DNA of 64,000 bases from a virus (IMGVR_UViG_3300046780_000148:1-64000); one strand, 5' to 3'. Numbered from the stretch's first letter, positions 48,647 to 58,633 are shown. The notes: generated from the letters alone by a model not told the origin. Made by a program: numbers and translations.

Positions 48647-49000
48647 CTAGGTCGTCACTTGCTGGCGAACAGTTACATCCCCGAAGAGGGGTCTCTTAGT
48701 AGGCACCCCCGCAATGCCATAAAGGAACAGGTCGTACACACCCACTAGCCAAGTATAGGCGGTCGTCTTAGCTGCTGAGATGTGTACGTATACCTGTCCA
48801 GCGCTTCCATTGATAGTGATACCCGAACCGACCGTTAGTGTTTCTAAAACGGTTCCGCCAATACTGTTGCGAATCTCCATCTTCGCCGTCCAACTAGTTA
48901 TGTCTTGGACAGCCGAATGTATATCATCAACCCACACCTGCAGTGCGAGATCGAGATCCGCGCCTTGATCGACTGCTAAGTCATACCTAGTGGCAGACAT
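48647..49000 (-). CDS. Small virion-associated protein
   Basis: 117 residues, beta-rich; VDQGADLDLALQVW at the N-terminus resembles small tail-tip or baseplate wedge proteins. Specific role unknown. Confidence 0.5.
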   Translation of the reverse strand: MSATRYDLAVDQGADLDLALQVWVDDIHSAVQDITSWTAKMEIRNSIGGTVLETLTVGSGITINGSAGQVYVHISAAKTTAYTWLVGVYDLFLYGIAGVPTKRPLFGDVTVRQQVTT

Positions 49001-49001
49001 A

Positions 49002-50003
49002 TTAAACCTTCTGTACCAGGTTTAGCTTACTCAGGACAGCTACAGCAATACGGTCTACGTCAGCATCCGACAGAGGTGCCGCAGGAACAGTCTCAGTCGG
49101 GATTGCTTCCACCATAGTAGTGAGCGTGGAGATGGCCCCTGCAAGCTTACCCAGACCCACGTTAACAGTATTGATCAGTTCGTAGGTCTCAGTGATGCCG
49201 GATTCCCACGTGATGAACTTGTTAGTAGTAGCATCGAAGCGTGACGGAAAATTCTTAAGCTGCCCATCAGTGTGCAAGAGTACATCTAGATCTGTAGCGG
49301 TAGTCATGGGTTCACCCTTTCCAATTAGTGTGTAGAACGTCGATTCCGTTCCTTCGTAAGCTGACGCGTCGCACTTTGGCTGTGTACCAATAGTGACAGC
49401 ACCTCCGCAGTATTGCCACAGCGAAGGCATTCTTGGGGGCGTCCCATATGCCTTCCATCCTGGACCACTTGAACCTCCGCACTGTGCATAACGAATCTTC
49501 ATGTCAATACTAGTTGCGTTCGGATAGTTAGCATTCCAAAGAGGTTCGGTCGTAGGAACGCTGGCACCGTACTCGCCCTTAGACGCGTACTCAATAACTG
49601 TTAGGCCTGACTTCTGCTTTAGCAGAACAGCTGCCTCATGTCCTACTTCACCTGAAACGTGATCGTAGGGCCAAGTCTCCGTATCCATCTGAAAGAACCC
49701 ACCCGGATGTGTAAGCAGCCAAGGTGCATCAGACTTCACGTACGCCAAGAAGTAGTCGACCTGTTGCGATACAGTTCCGTTACCCCCATCACCGGGAGTG
49801 CGAGGAACCATATAGGCACCTACGAAAGGCAGACCAGCATCTCGAGCACGCTTGACGCCTTCACCAAAGTGCTTATGCCGAATGCTAGTACCTTCGGTCG
49901 CCTTGTGTGTGAAGCCGGTCAAACCGGCCCCCTTGGCTGCGACGAGATCCACAGGGCCTTTAGGCCAATCGAAATCAGAGCAGTCCCAAAAATATAGAGT
50001 CAT
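49002..50003 (-). CDS. Endolysin, GH25 lysozyme
   Basis: 333 residues. GH25 landmarks: WDCSDFDW (about 6-13), FTHKATEG (about 31-38), PFVGAYMVP, QMDTETWPY (Asp and Glu pair, about 105-113) and LWQYCGG. The enzyme cleaves the MurNAc-GlcNAc bond of peptidoglycan. After residue about 235 a helical region (TETYELINTVNVGLGKLAGA) probably binds the cell wall or multimerises. Confidence 0.9.
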   Translation of the reverse strand: MTLYFWDCSDFDWPKGPVDLVAAKGAGLTGFTHKATEGTSIRHKHFGEGVKRARDAGLPFVGAYMVPRTPGDGGNGTVSQQVDYFLAYVKSDAPWLLTHPGGFFQMDTETWPYDHVSGEVGHEAAVLLKQKSGLTVIEYASKGEYGASVPTTEPLWNANYPNATSIDMKIRYAQCGGSSGPGWKAYGTPPRMPSLWQYCGGAVTIGTQPKCDASAYEGTESTFYTLIGKGEPMTTATDLDVLLHTDGQLKNFPSRFDATTNKFITWESGITETYELINTVNVGLGKLAGAISTLTTMVEAIPTETVPAAPLSDADVDRIAVAVLSKLNLVQKV

Positions 50004-50004
50004 G

Positions 50005-50337
50005 TCACTTACATCCTAAGCTGACGACCAGCTCGTGCATCTTCTTTGCGACTGTAATACCTGTAGGAGTCGTGGGCGGTTGTGCGGTATAAGCCCCGTC
50101 GAGAGTGGTAAGAACCGCACAGAACTTTTGCTCATCTGCGAGGGCTTTCGTTGCAGCCACAGCAGCATCAGCAGCAGCCTTTGCAGCCTTTTCGGATGCG
50201 ATGTTACTTCGTCTTACGGCTTCATTGCCTACATGGTTTGTATATATAATGTTGACGAGTACGAGTAGTGCAAACGATACTATTACAGTGATGAGCAGAC
50301 GAGCAGTTGTCATTCCCATACGACGTGGTTGACTCAT
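50005..50337 (-). CDS. Membrane protein with coiled-coil region, lysis cassette
   Basis: 110 residues from ATG with GGGGTGATCAA upstream. One helix at about 12-32, then an Ala/Lys/Glu coiled-coil-like stretch and a Pro-rich linker with a terminal Cys. Next to holin and lysin, so a holin partner or spanin-like role is possible. Confidence 0.6.
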   Translation of the reverse strand: MSQPRRMGMTTARLLITVIVSFALLVLVNIIYTNHVGNEAVRRSNIASEKAAKAAADAAVAATKALADEQKFCAVLTTLDGAYTAQPPTTPTGITVAKKMHELVVSLGCK

Positions 50338-50618
50338 TTGATCACCCCAGCAATATGTAGCCAGATTACGAAGACTGTTCCACCGACGAGGAAGGCGCTG
50401 ATGGCGATGATGACGTGGTTGTACGTGCGGGCGTCTCGCTGCCACGTAGCAACTGAACTGCTCCTACTGCCCCCGGCGTTCCGATTAGTGCTCCGTATAG
50501 GACTAGGAGGTCTAGGTTTACGTGACCCGTGATCTCTTGGTGGATTATACCGAAGACTCCCACCGCTAGAAGCACTAAGTCTCGGATCACCGCCACCAGT
50601 GCTTGAATTTTCACGCAC
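50334..50618 (-). CDS. Overlapping-frame membrane protein, lysis cassette
   Basis: 94 residues from GTG at 50618, in a different frame from the holin that it encloses. The C-terminal helix HVIIAISAFLVGGTVFVIWL is clearly membrane-spanning, and its stop overlaps the next gene by ATGA, which supports a real reading frame. The N-terminal 65 residues (Ser/Arg/Pro/Gly) look like a shadow. No other start exists in this frame, so a -1 shift from the holin frame is an alternative. Confidence 0.5.
   Translation of the reverse strand: MRENSSTGGGDPRLSASSGGSLRYNPPRDHGSRKPRPPSPIRSTNRNAGGSRSSSVATWQRDARTYNHVIIAISAFLVGGTVFVIWLHIAGVIK
50366..50614 (-). CDS. Putative holin
   Basis: 82 residues from GTG after GGGAGAGGCAGTGC. 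Two hydrophobic helices (about 3-25 and 33-55) and a Ser/Thr/Pro tail, the usual shape of actinophage holins, directly before the lysin in transcription order. It would form membrane holes that time lysis. Confidence 0.65.
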   Translation of the reverse strand: MKIQALVAVIRDLVLLAVGVFGIIHQEITGHVNLDLLVLYGALIGTPGAVGAVQLLRGSETPARTTTSSSPSAPSSSVEQSS

Positions 50619-50647
50619 TGCCTCTCCCTCTCCAGGTCTGCAAAGAC

Positions 50648-51130
50648 TTAACGACGATTGTCGCCCGAGCGGTCTGCTTCGCTCGATTGATTGAACCTAA
50701 GATGTTGACGTACTTCTTTGGGATCAATCCTAGTACCGGACCTAATAGCATCGATGTGTTCTTGAAACTTTGATATACGTTCAGGAGTAATTCCGTGGTG
50801 AACGTGAAATGGTTTGAAGTGATCACTTTTGTGATCTATGCTAACCATATTCTTCTTGACGTGGAGGATATTGTTGAGATGAATCTTCTTAGCTTCTACT
50901 GCCGTCATATTGTGAATGTCGGGCGGTTGAATAAACTGCTCGTGAAGAATGATATCCAAGATCGTTTCCGTGTCTGTGGGATCCAAGTCATACTCCACGA
51001 TACGCCAATGGGGCGCAGTAATCCCAATAGCGTGAGTATGTCCTGAACCGTCCGGCTTGATGAAGTGTGCGCGCCAAAGAGGTCTGGCGCTATCAAGTCC
51101 AAAAGCATCAGGTACATATATCTCTGGCAT
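50648..51130 (-). CDS. Hypothetical protein near lysis genes
   Basis: 160 residues, His-rich (HTHAIGIT, HVHHGIT). Soluble, charged C-terminus. No family recognised. Confidence 0.6.
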   Translation of the reverse strand: MPEIYVPDAFGLDSARPLWRAHFIKPDGSGHTHAIGITAPHWRIVEYDLDPTDTETILDIILHEQFIQPPDIHNMTAVEAKKIHLNNILHVKKNMVSIDHKSDHFKPFHVHHGITPERISKFQEHIDAIRSGTRIDPKEVRQHLRFNQSSEADRSGDNRR

Positions 51131-51138
51131 GGCACCTC

Positions 51139-52008
51139 CTAAAGTCTAAATGCCCAAAAGTTAACATGCTCAGCTGCTGACGATCCCGTTGTCCAAGCTA
51201 AGGTAAATCCACTAGTGGAAACTGAACGCAGTGACTGTGAATGGTTAGCAGTATCTTCCAGAACAGCGACTACGGCTACGGTTGTGCTCTTGGTGGATCC
51301 ATATGTTACTGCATACGATGTGTCACCAATAGTTCCTGCAGAAGGCCGACCCATGATCAAGCCTTGCGTAGCACCATCATCGAATGCATTCTCCCAGCGG
51401 CCGAAGTAACTTACAGTATTGGCTGCATCGTTGAAGTACCACCAAGTTGTATTGGTATTCCAAAGACCCATCCAAGCCTGGTCACTGAACAGATCTATGT
51501 AACCACCACCAGGTTGGAGTTGGTTAGGTGTTGCTATATCATCGCCCACCATAACATAGGCACGAGCACCATCAATACCATGGATTCCTCCATCGTATGT
51601 AACAGCGCCTCCGGCTGCAGGACCTGCGTATAGAATGCCTCGATCAGCCGATACACCAATGCGTGTACCCAAACCTGTTCCAGCATCGATACCCGAGTAT
51701 ATGACAATCTTCGCTTCGCCAGCTGTGTAGGTTCCTGGCGCTGAAATCATTGATGAATAGTTAGTTGGGTTGTCGTTCGGTACAAATCTTATCTCAGGCT
51801 CTGTGGTGCTATTAGGATTGATGACGATCGAATTGCCATTAGCCTTAACAACAGTAATGGATCCGTCATCGTTAATGGTAATGCCATTACGTGACACTGC
51901 TGTGAATGATGCCTGAGGACTTGTCTCTAGAGCCCTTAGGCGCTTCTCTAGTCCGAGGATGTGATCGATTAAGTCTTTCTTCTTGCCATTATATCTATCA
52001 AGAGTCAC
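51139..52008 (-). CDS. Minor tail / fibre protein
   Basis: 289 residues from the GTG at 52008 that overlaps the previous gene end; an in-frame start at 52047 would add 13 residues. A coiled-coil start (LIDHILGLEKRLRALE) leads into a Gly/Thr/Asn-rich beta body, as in trimeric fibres. Possible receptor-binding protein. Confidence 0.6.
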   Translation of the reverse strand: MTLDRYNGKKKDLIDHILGLEKRLRALETSPQASFTAVSRNGITINDDGSITVVKANGNSIVINPNSTTEPEIRFVPNDNPTNYSSMISAPGTYTAGEAKIVIYSGIDAGTGLGTRIGVSADRGILYAGPAAGGAVTYDGGIHGIDGARAYVMVGDDIATPNQLQPGGGYIDLFSDQAWMGLWNTNTTWWYFNDAANTVSYFGRWENAFDDGATQGLIMGRPSAGTIGDTSYAVTYGSTKSTTVAVVAVLEDTANHSQSLRSVSTSGFTLAWTTGSSAAEHVNFWAFRL

Positions 52009-53101
52009 TGACTTGGATCCCTTCAAAAGTGAATTGCACTTCTTCATCGGATCCTTGTTCAGGCGGATTATAATCCCACCGAATAATTCTCTTTACAGTA
52101 TTCAGGGTTACGGTATGCCAAGCATCTAAGAAGGACAAGTTGCAGTAGTCACCAATTCCCCAACTACCAAATATAGGATCCCTATCAGCCTTCTGCACTA
52201 CTACTAGGTTGTTAATGGGTGTAGCCGATAGAGCTGCTTGCTGCTTTGCTAACTGATTTAGAGTCTTCTGATCTGTAGTGTTCTTACTCTGTGCTATAAG
52301 GTCAATACGCAAGTATCCAGAGTCGATTAGATCCTGCCTATGAGTAATAGAAATCAGAGCCGAGTCACCCTGCCCAGCGCCTAGGGTGTAAACATCTGTA
52401 CCCGAATCACTAACAGAATCCGTTTCCCAGTAGTTAATGATGTTGCCGGGATAGTCGAACGTTAGCGAATCATCAGATAGCGCAGCACCTAGGTTGGGCT
52501 GTTCGGCACGCAACGTTACTAGGTAGGAATTGCCTAAGCGAGCCCAATCGATAATCCAGTCGAAGCCAATGTCGCCATTAGCTAGCTGATCCATAAGAGT
52601 GCCATAGTCCTGATAATCCGTTTCCAAAACGTGAACCGTCTGTGTAACAGTTTGCTGCTTGGGAAAGGATGCCGGCACAACCATGTTCAGGTTACTTCCA
52701 GCTTCTCCCTGCAGAGTATTCCAAAGTGCGATAAAGATATCTAGCTGATCACCCGTCATACTGAAGTCAGACATCAATCGGTAACTAGGATACTTCTCAT
52801 AGGACTTGCAATAGAGTTCTAGATTCTTTCCATCGCTCTGATATGTTCTCGCCCAAATGATTCCGCCCCAAATGACGGAACCAGCTTTCTCCGCAACCAA
52901 GTAGCAGAAGCCAGGTTCGGTAGCAAGCTTGACGGTGGCGTTGTCGTACCCCGTAGAGTCTAAGTAGAAGGTGGCACGAAGCTCTCCACCGGCATTAATC
53001 TCAGAGGACATGGTTACGCTAGAGAGCGGCAACTCCATCACTACTTCTCCGGTACGTATGTTACCGAGAACGTAGTTAATAGAATTGGTTAGTTGGGTCA
53101 T
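51998..53101 (-). CDS. Minor tail protein, Gp37-like
   Basis: 367 residues from the ATG just after the previous stop. TGEVVMELPLSSVTMSSEIN and the beta-rich hub-like body match the Gp37-like minor tail proteins of actinophages (from memory). Likely part of the tail tip. Confidence 0.65.
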   Translation of the reverse strand: MTQLTNSINYVLGNIRTGEVVMELPLSSVTMSSEINAGGELRATFYLDSTGYDNATVKLATEPGFCYLVAEKAGSVIWGGIIWARTYQSDGKNLELYCKSYEKYPSYRLMSDFSMTGDQLDIFIALWNTLQGEAGSNLNMVVPASFPKQQTVTQTVHVLETDYQDYGTLMDQLANGDIGFDWIIDWARLGNSYLVTLRAEQPNLGAALSDDSLTFDYPGNIINYWETDSVSDSGTDVYTLGAGQGDSALISITHRQDLIDSGYLRIDLIAQSKNTTDQKTLNQLAKQQAALSATPINNLVVVQKADRDPIFGSWGIGDYCNLSFLDAWHTVTLNTVKRIIRWDYNPPEQGSDEEVQFTFEGIQVSDS

Positions 53102-53102
53102 G

Positions 53103-54167
53103 CTAGTTCTGCTCGTATGTAAAGGCAAAGCTAATAGTATCAGTATTAGCCATAACTACGGGGGTAGAACCGCTCCATCTATCACCGTTGCTGCCTCCCG
53201 CTGCTAGCGTGTTGCTAGTAAGAGTGAAAGCTACATAGCCGTAGGTGTTAGCCGCAGAAGCGTCACGGATGGTACAAGTACCAGCCGATTCAAATACCGC
53301 TCCTGATTGAGTGTTGCTCGGAATGCTAATGGTATAGTTACCACTACCTGGCGCAGTGGTAGAACCAATAGTAATACGTGCTCGACCATGAACGATCTTA
53401 CCTATTTGTGTCCAGGAGCCCGTGATACTACCATTACCAATAGTCGGGAGAGTTCCACTGGAACTCCATGTGGGAGAGTACGAAGGCCACTGCGGCTGAT
53501 AAGCACTAATCGTGAGCCAACTACCCGAACCCACATCCCAGATTTGTAGTGTCTTCGTATCCGTGAGCCAAATTGCGTATCCTGCATACAAGTTGTTTGT
53601 GGGCTTAGTCGAACTAGTACAAGGATAGATGCCACCCATACTCGTGATAGGCAGTCGTGTATCGGTCACATTGGAATTCAGAACTGAGGTAACTCCTGCA
53701 TTGACACGAACTTGTGCAATGACTAGGGAGTTAGCTGGTGCTGTAGCAGGTGCCGGCGACGATGCAGGAGTACCTGCAATAACATTAAGTGCTGCGTCGT
53801 TAAACGCTGTACTATATTGTGCGTCGCGAATCTGCATAACAACAACGTCGATGCGTGGCAGTGTCGGATGCGACGCAGTTACTGTAACCGTAAGAGAGGC
53901 ATCGTTCAAGCAGGTGTACTGTCCCTGCTTACCGCCCTCAGTACCTGGTACAACACAAACGCCTGCTGCAATATCTACGGACATTGCAGGGCTTACTGAC
54001 TGCGTAACCTTGAGAGCCCCACCCAGCGTCATGTTGACACCACCGAAGGACTTAAGACTGTTAGAACTCAAAGGTCCAAGAGTAAGTGCATTGGCAATAC
54101 TTCTATCAGTCTCGGCCGTATGTGTGGCCAGATTCTGAAAATACGCTACGGGCTGTATAACGGTCAC
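53103..54167 (-). CDS. Minor tail protein
   Basis: 354 residues. The N-terminal segment TDRSIANALTLGPLSSNSLK and RIDVVVMQIRD is typical of actinophage minor tail proteins; the C-terminal half is a Ser/Thr/Gly beta fold that may bind the host surface. Confidence 0.65.
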   Translation of the reverse strand: MTVIQPVAYFQNLATHTAETDRSIANALTLGPLSSNSLKSFGGVNMTLGGALKVTQSVSPAMSVDIAAGVCVVPGTEGGKQGQYTCLNDASLTVTVTASHPTLPRIDVVVMQIRDAQYSTAFNDAALNVIAGTPASSPAPATAPANSLVIAQVRVNAGVTSVLNSNVTDTRLPITSMGGIYPCTSSTKPTNNLYAGYAIWLTDTKTLQIWDVGSGSWLTISAYQPQWPSYSPTWSSSGTLPTIGNGSITGSWTQIGKIVHGRARITIGSTTAPGSGNYTISIPSNTQSGAVFESAGTCTIRDASAANTYGYVAFTLTSNTLAAGGSNGDRWSGSTPVVMANTDTISFAFTYEQN

Positions 54168-54169
54168 AA

Positions 54170-55036
54170 CTACCTCCAGGCATCTCTGTAAGCGACAGTA
54201 GCAGTTGAAGTACTACCGGATGCATTTCGGTAGTGGAAGATGTTATTGCCGACGGGCAACAGGTACCAGTTGGGCAATTGTAAAGTACCTCGTCGACTCA
54301 CAGTGCCGTTCAACATGACTGTGTGGTTAAGCAAGTCGACTACTAGTACATCGGATACGCCCAGAGTAATGATAAACTGCAATGCAATACCCACAGTGTC
54401 GTTAGTAATCTGTGGATTGGTACAAGGACCTGTAATGGTAATAGTAGCTGGCGCAGGCCTATTTCCACCAACAACAAATGAGTACGAATCTGGAACCGTA
54501 ACGATGGTTCCGTACCCATAGTTGTAACTCTTATTGTAGCCACGACCACTTGTGATAGTAGACCCTGCAGCCATGACAATACTATTGAGAACGTTTGTGT
54601 ATAGTCTCGGATCTTCTGCATGTACTAAAAACTGAACTGGTGCTGTTCCAGTACGACGATCCTGTGTCCAGTTGTATCGACAACCCATAGGCTTAACGAA
54701 CAGCACACGCTCAGCAACACCTGGAGCCTTAACATAGAATGGTACCAGAGTCCGGCTGGGTGCATAGTTAGCTTTCAAGGAATCCAAATACGATTCCATC
54801 GTATCGCCGTCAGCGTAGATAGAACCCACTAGGACAATGTCGCGTCCTGATTCGAATTCAGCATCTACGAAGTCGCCATCGGCACCCTCGTGGTCGCGAG
54901 ATGCTTGTCTGAAGGGTGCGGAATCTAAACCATCAACTTCGATGATGTCTACAAACGGCACATCCATGCTATCGTCATTGAGCAGGACGCCAGTGTCAAG
55001 TAATTGAAACGTAAGGTCGTCTGTTAGGATCGGCAC
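54170..55036 (-). CDS. Distal tail protein (Dit-like)
   Basis: 288 residues, just after the tape measure gene in transcription order. DFVDAEFESGRDIVLVGSIY and the ring-forming N-terminal pattern fit siphoviral Dit / tail component proteins; the C-terminus is a galectin-like beta domain by position. Confidence 0.75.
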   Translation of the reverse strand: MPILTDDLTFQLLDTGVLLNDDSMDVPFVDIIEVDGLDSAPFRQASRDHEGADGDFVDAEFESGRDIVLVGSIYADGDTMESYLDSLKANYAPSRTLVPFYVKAPGVAERVLFVKPMGCRYNWTQDRRTGTAPVQFLVHAEDPRLYTNVLNSIVMAAGSTITSGRGYNKSYNYGYGTIVTVPDSYSFVVGGNRPAPATITITGPCTNPQITNDTVGIALQFIITLGVSDVLVVDLLNHTVMLNGTVSRRGTLQLPNWYLLPVGNNIFHYRNASGSTSTATVAYRDAWR

Positions 55037-55047
55037 CTAGTCCTCCT

Positions 55048-57975
55048 CTACTGCCGCATGGAAAGTTCCCAGCCAAGATCGGCTGCGTGCTTACGAGGAT
55101 TAACCTCTTGCGTATTGACCGTAATGTGGTTGTTAATAACCTTCTGTGGTTGCCCTGGAGCGGTACTTGTTGCGCTAGAGCCTTGCATCCCATACTGCGA
55201 GTTAGTATGTGGCATAATAGTTTTGTTAACTTCAGTTACTGTACTAGACAAGTTGTTCATCTGGTCGTGAATGCCGTTGATAAGTCCTGTCATAATATAA
55301 TTACCCGCAGGACGAAGCATCTTCAAGTCCTTAGACTTCGGACCCTTGTGAGTAATAATGAATACGCCAACATCCTTTAGGGTACTGCCTAGCTTACCCA
55401 TGGAGCTCGTAATGCCGTCGATCAACCCTTGGATAATATCCTTACCTGCATTCACCAGGAAGCTTCGTGCATTAGCGAATGCGGCCTTAATAACAAGTAC
55501 CATATTGGCAAACACGTTGGAACCATAGGTAGCAAACTTCCAAAGCCAAGAGATAAGATCGCCAATCCAACCAATAACCTTCTTAATGCCAGCTATAATC
55601 TTATCAATAGCTTCAACCATTCCAATAATGGAATGTACGACAGCGAAGATAACACCCGCTAGTACAATCAGTGCACCAACTAGTAGGACACCAATTACAA
55701 CAACGAAAGCGCCTACAACAATAATCAGGTATTTGAAATTGCTAGCCATGAAGGAAGTAAATTCCTTTACTTCCTTCTTGTGCTTACCTAGGTAGTCAAT
55801 AATCTCCTTGATCATCGGCATCAATATACTCTTGATCGCCCACGCAGCAACCTTGATACCGTTTTCTGCCCACTCCATCAACGCGTGCATCGCTTCGCGA
55901 ACCTTTGTATTAAAGGTTTTCAAAGTCCAATTCGAGAACCTTGCCAAAGCGGGACCAATGTCACGCTTAAAAATATCTCGAATCTTAGCAAGTACTGGCC
56001 AAAGGTAGTGGTCCCAAGCACGTCTAACACCCTTAGCAAAATCAACCAAGTAGCCCCAAAGGTCCTTAGCGATTTTGATTAAATCTTTCCAAGCAGTTTG
56101 TAGTACCGTAGTGTGCTTCCAAAGTATATAAACAAATCCGGCTATTGCTAGAAGTGCAATACCTACGCCACTGATAATCAAAGCGGCACCCGACAAACTA
56201 ATTCCTAGTGTGGCCATAGCACCGAGCAAAGTTATAATTGCTCCGCCAACAATTAGGAGAGCTCCTCCAAGTATTGCTAAAGCAGTTGCAGCTAGGAAGA
56301 GCCAAATAATTACCTTTTGTGTTGTCGGTGAAAGCTTTTCGAACTTGGTAAGAATTTTGTTGAGCCAATCAACAATAACAATCAGAACGGGCAATAGCGT
56401 ATTGCCAAGGAATACCTTAAGCGTCTGCCACTTGTTCTGCAGAAGTTGCGTCTGTGCTGATACTGTCTTAGACATTTTGCTATACGCCGACTGGAACTGC
56501 CCAGACGAGTGGTTCATATCATTAATGAATTTGTTGAGTGCCTTCAACTGTTCAGGATGTAGAATAACCTGATCCAAGAAGCGCCGAGCCTGAATGGTTC
56601 CACCGCCACCAAGGAACAGTGCTTGCAGCGCAGGCAGTTGAGACTTCTTAGGCATTGCCAGGATCTTCTTCTGGATCTCTCCTAAGAGTTCCGTGAAGGG
56701 CTTCAACTTACCTGCGGCCGTATAGGCCTCGATGCCGATGTCCTTCATGTTCATAACGGTTTTGGAGTTACCCAAGGCATCGAAAGCACGTGCAGCGGAA
56801 GCTGCAGCCATTGCAGGACTCAGACCATTACGAGTCAGGTACGCAAGAGCACCCGCAAGATCCTGAATTGAAGCACCATATCTCCGTGCAGAGGGAACAG
56901 CACGACCAATAACACTGGAGAACTGTGCATACGTTCCAACGCCCTTACGGACTAGCTGGAACTGGATATCCATAATTCTATTGACTTCTGAAAGGGGAAT
57001 CTTGAACGCATTCATGATACCCATTGTTGCAGTCGATGCATCTTGAACATCGACCTGACCAGCAACAGCACCCTTAGCAAACGCAGTAAGTAGAACCTTA
57101 GACTCTGCTAGGTTAGCATCCGTGGAAGAGAAGATGTCGTATAGGGTTGCTTGCATCTGATCGAACGGTGCTGCGATCTGATTAGCAACATCAATACCTT
57201 CTTGGCCCAAGTCCTGCAGAGAAGCCTTGAATCCATCTACCTGTGTTTGTGTTAGAGCAACTTGACGTTGGTATTCTACAGCAGATTTCGTTGTGGATAG
57301 TAGAGCAACGGCACCAACCGCACCTACGCCAATCAGTGCGATACCTGCTAGAGTAGCTGCCTTACCCACCGAGGACAAAGCATTATTCAAACGTGTCTGT
57401 GCTGCGTGAGCCGCATCAGCCTTGCGTGCACTCTTCTCAAGCGCACTCGCCTGTGCCTCAAGTGCTAGCGATTCCTTTTCCGTTTCGTCTGCAGCAATAC
57501 GGGCTGCAGCACCCTGCTTCATTTCAGCCGCTTCAAGGCGCAGCGCAGAAGTCTCTGCGGCCGTATTCGCCTTGAGTAGTCGAGCTTCCTGTTCTAGCAA
57601 ACGTGCATTGTTCTTAATGTTCTCGACTTCTACATCCGAGCCACCATTAAGCTTTCGTTCCTCTGCAAGTGCACGAAGGCCGGCAGCACGAGCTCGCAAG
57701 TCCTTTGCCTGCGCATCAGCGTTAGCATTGAGCTGAGACGCTCGGGCTTCAAGCGCTCGGGCATTTGCTTTGACCTCGTCCGTTTCCTTAAGAACAGTAT
57801 TCGCCGCACGCTTGTTCGCAGCTTCTTGCCGAAGGCCTGCAGCTTGTGCCCTAAGGCTCTGTGCCTGTGCTGCGTTACCCACCTTGAGCAAGTCACGAGT
57901 AACTCCGTTCAGTGCTCCCGATGCTTCATCGCGAACACGAAGAACGAAGAACAAGTCGCGTGCGGTAATGCTCAC
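55048..57975 (-). CDS. Tape measure protein
   Basis: 975 residues from GTG overlapping the chaperone stop. Residues about 20-200 are an Ala/Glu/Arg coiled coil with repeated LEAQASAL-type segments. About 200-500 contains the TP901-type minor-tail domain (VRKGVGTYAQFSSVIGRAV). Long hydrophobic segments follow at about 530-610 and 755-800. It sets tail length and may help DNA cross the membrane. Confidence 0.92.
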   Translation of the reverse strand: MSITARDLFFVLRVRDEASGALNGVTRDLLKVGNAAQAQSLRAQAAGLRQEAANKRAANTVLKETDEVKANARALEARASQLNANADAQAKDLRARAAGLRALAEERKLNGGSDVEVENIKNNARLLEQEARLLKANTAAETSALRLEAAEMKQGAAARIAADETEKESLALEAQASALEKSARKADAAHAAQTRLNNALSSVGKAATLAGIALIGVGAVGAVALLSTTKSAVEYQRQVALTQTQVDGFKASLQDLGQEGIDVANQIAAPFDQMQATLYDIFSSTDANLAESKVLLTAFAKGAVAGQVDVQDASTATMGIMNAFKIPLSEVNRIMDIQFQLVRKGVGTYAQFSSVIGRAVPSARRYGASIQDLAGALAYLTRNGLSPAMAAASAARAFDALGNSKTVMNMKDIGIEAYTAAGKLKPFTELLGEIQKKILAMPKKSQLPALQALFLGGGGTIQARRFLDQVILHPEQLKALNKFINDMNHSSGQFQSAYSKMSKTVSAQTQLLQNKWQTLKVFLGNTLLPVLIVIVDWLNKILTKFEKLSPTTQKVIIWLFLAATALAILGGALLIVGGAIITLLGAMATLGISLSGAALIISGVGIALLAIAGFVYILWKHTTVLQTAWKDLIKIAKDLWGYLVDFAKGVRRAWDHYLWPVLAKIRDIFKRDIGPALARFSNWTLKTFNTKVREAMHALMEWAENGIKVAAWAIKSILMPMIKEIIDYLGKHKKEVKEFTSFMASNFKYLIIVVGAFVVVIGVLLVGALIVLAGVIFAVVHSIIGMVEAIDKIIAGIKKVIGWIGDLISWLWKFATYGSNVFANMVLVIKAAFANARSFLVNAGKDIIQGLIDGITSSMGKLGSTLKDVGVFIITHKGPKSKDLKMLRPAGNYIMTGLINGIHDQMNNLSSTVTEVNKTIMPHTNSQYGMQGSSATSTAPGQPQKVINNHITVNTQEVNPRKHAADLGWELSMRQ

Positions 57976-58633
57976 TTAGACCCCTTCGGGTTATCGAGCT
58001 CTTGCTTAACGTTCTCCCAGTGCATTACTCGGGTCATCCAATAGACGAAGTAATTATCCTGATCTAACAAACCTCCTGACTCCGGCAAGACGTGGTACTT
58101 AGCACATAACCTCACCGTAGTCAAAATGTCCATTGTGGCTTCTCTATGGTCCTCATGCTTACCCTGACCTGTTGTACAAATCAGTGCATAGAGAACCTCA
58201 TCTATTTTCCCTCGTCCTCGCCACTTTCCCAATCATTGTGATTGGTGATGAGGTCGTCGATCTCTTCACCAACATTGCCGTCGAGCATCTTAACGTGCTC
58301 AGGATTTTTAAAGTTGAGCATCGCTTCGCTCTCCGGGTTAGCGGGATCAATCAGGTAAGTAAGATTGTGATCCAAAATGGAGACTGCGAACTCAAACTGC
58401 GTAACCTCTTCGTTCATCATGTCCAGCTCGGCACTGAATGCCTGAGCCTGCTTAGAACGACGTTCTGCACGATTGCCTGCAGAAGAGTCAGTGTTGAGCT
58501 TCATCTTGGACATGAACGACTTACGCTTCATCTTCTCACCGTAGGTGAGGCGACGGATCTTTACAAACCCGCCGGGACACGATACCAGCTCGTGGGTGAC
58601 TGTACCATCACCAACACCGGTCGCAATTGGCAT
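57972..58633 (-). CDS. Tail assembly chaperone GT, -1 frameshift product
   Basis: A slippery G GGA AAA heptamer (58205-58211, minus strand) stands right before the TAG of the shorter chaperone. A -1 shift continues into IDEVLYALICTTGQGKHEDH and ends GSK, giving about 220 residues. The downstream frame has no good start of its own. Fusion chaperones of this kind guide tail tube assembly on the tape measure. Confidence 0.8.
58202..58633 (-). CDS. Tail assembly chaperone G
   Basis: 143 residues, upstream of the tape measure gene. KIRRLTYGEKMKRKSFMSKM and an acidic end WESGEDEGK are typical. Most ribosomes stop here; a fraction shift at GGGAAAA to make GT. Confidence 0.85.
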   Translation of the reverse strand: MPIATGVGDGTVTHELVSCPGGFVKIRRLTYGEKMKRKSFMSKMKLNTDSSAGNRAERRSKQAQAFSAELDMMNEEVTQFEFAVSILDHNLTYLIDPANPESEAMLNFKNPEHVKMLDGNVGEEIDDLITNHNDWESGEDEGK

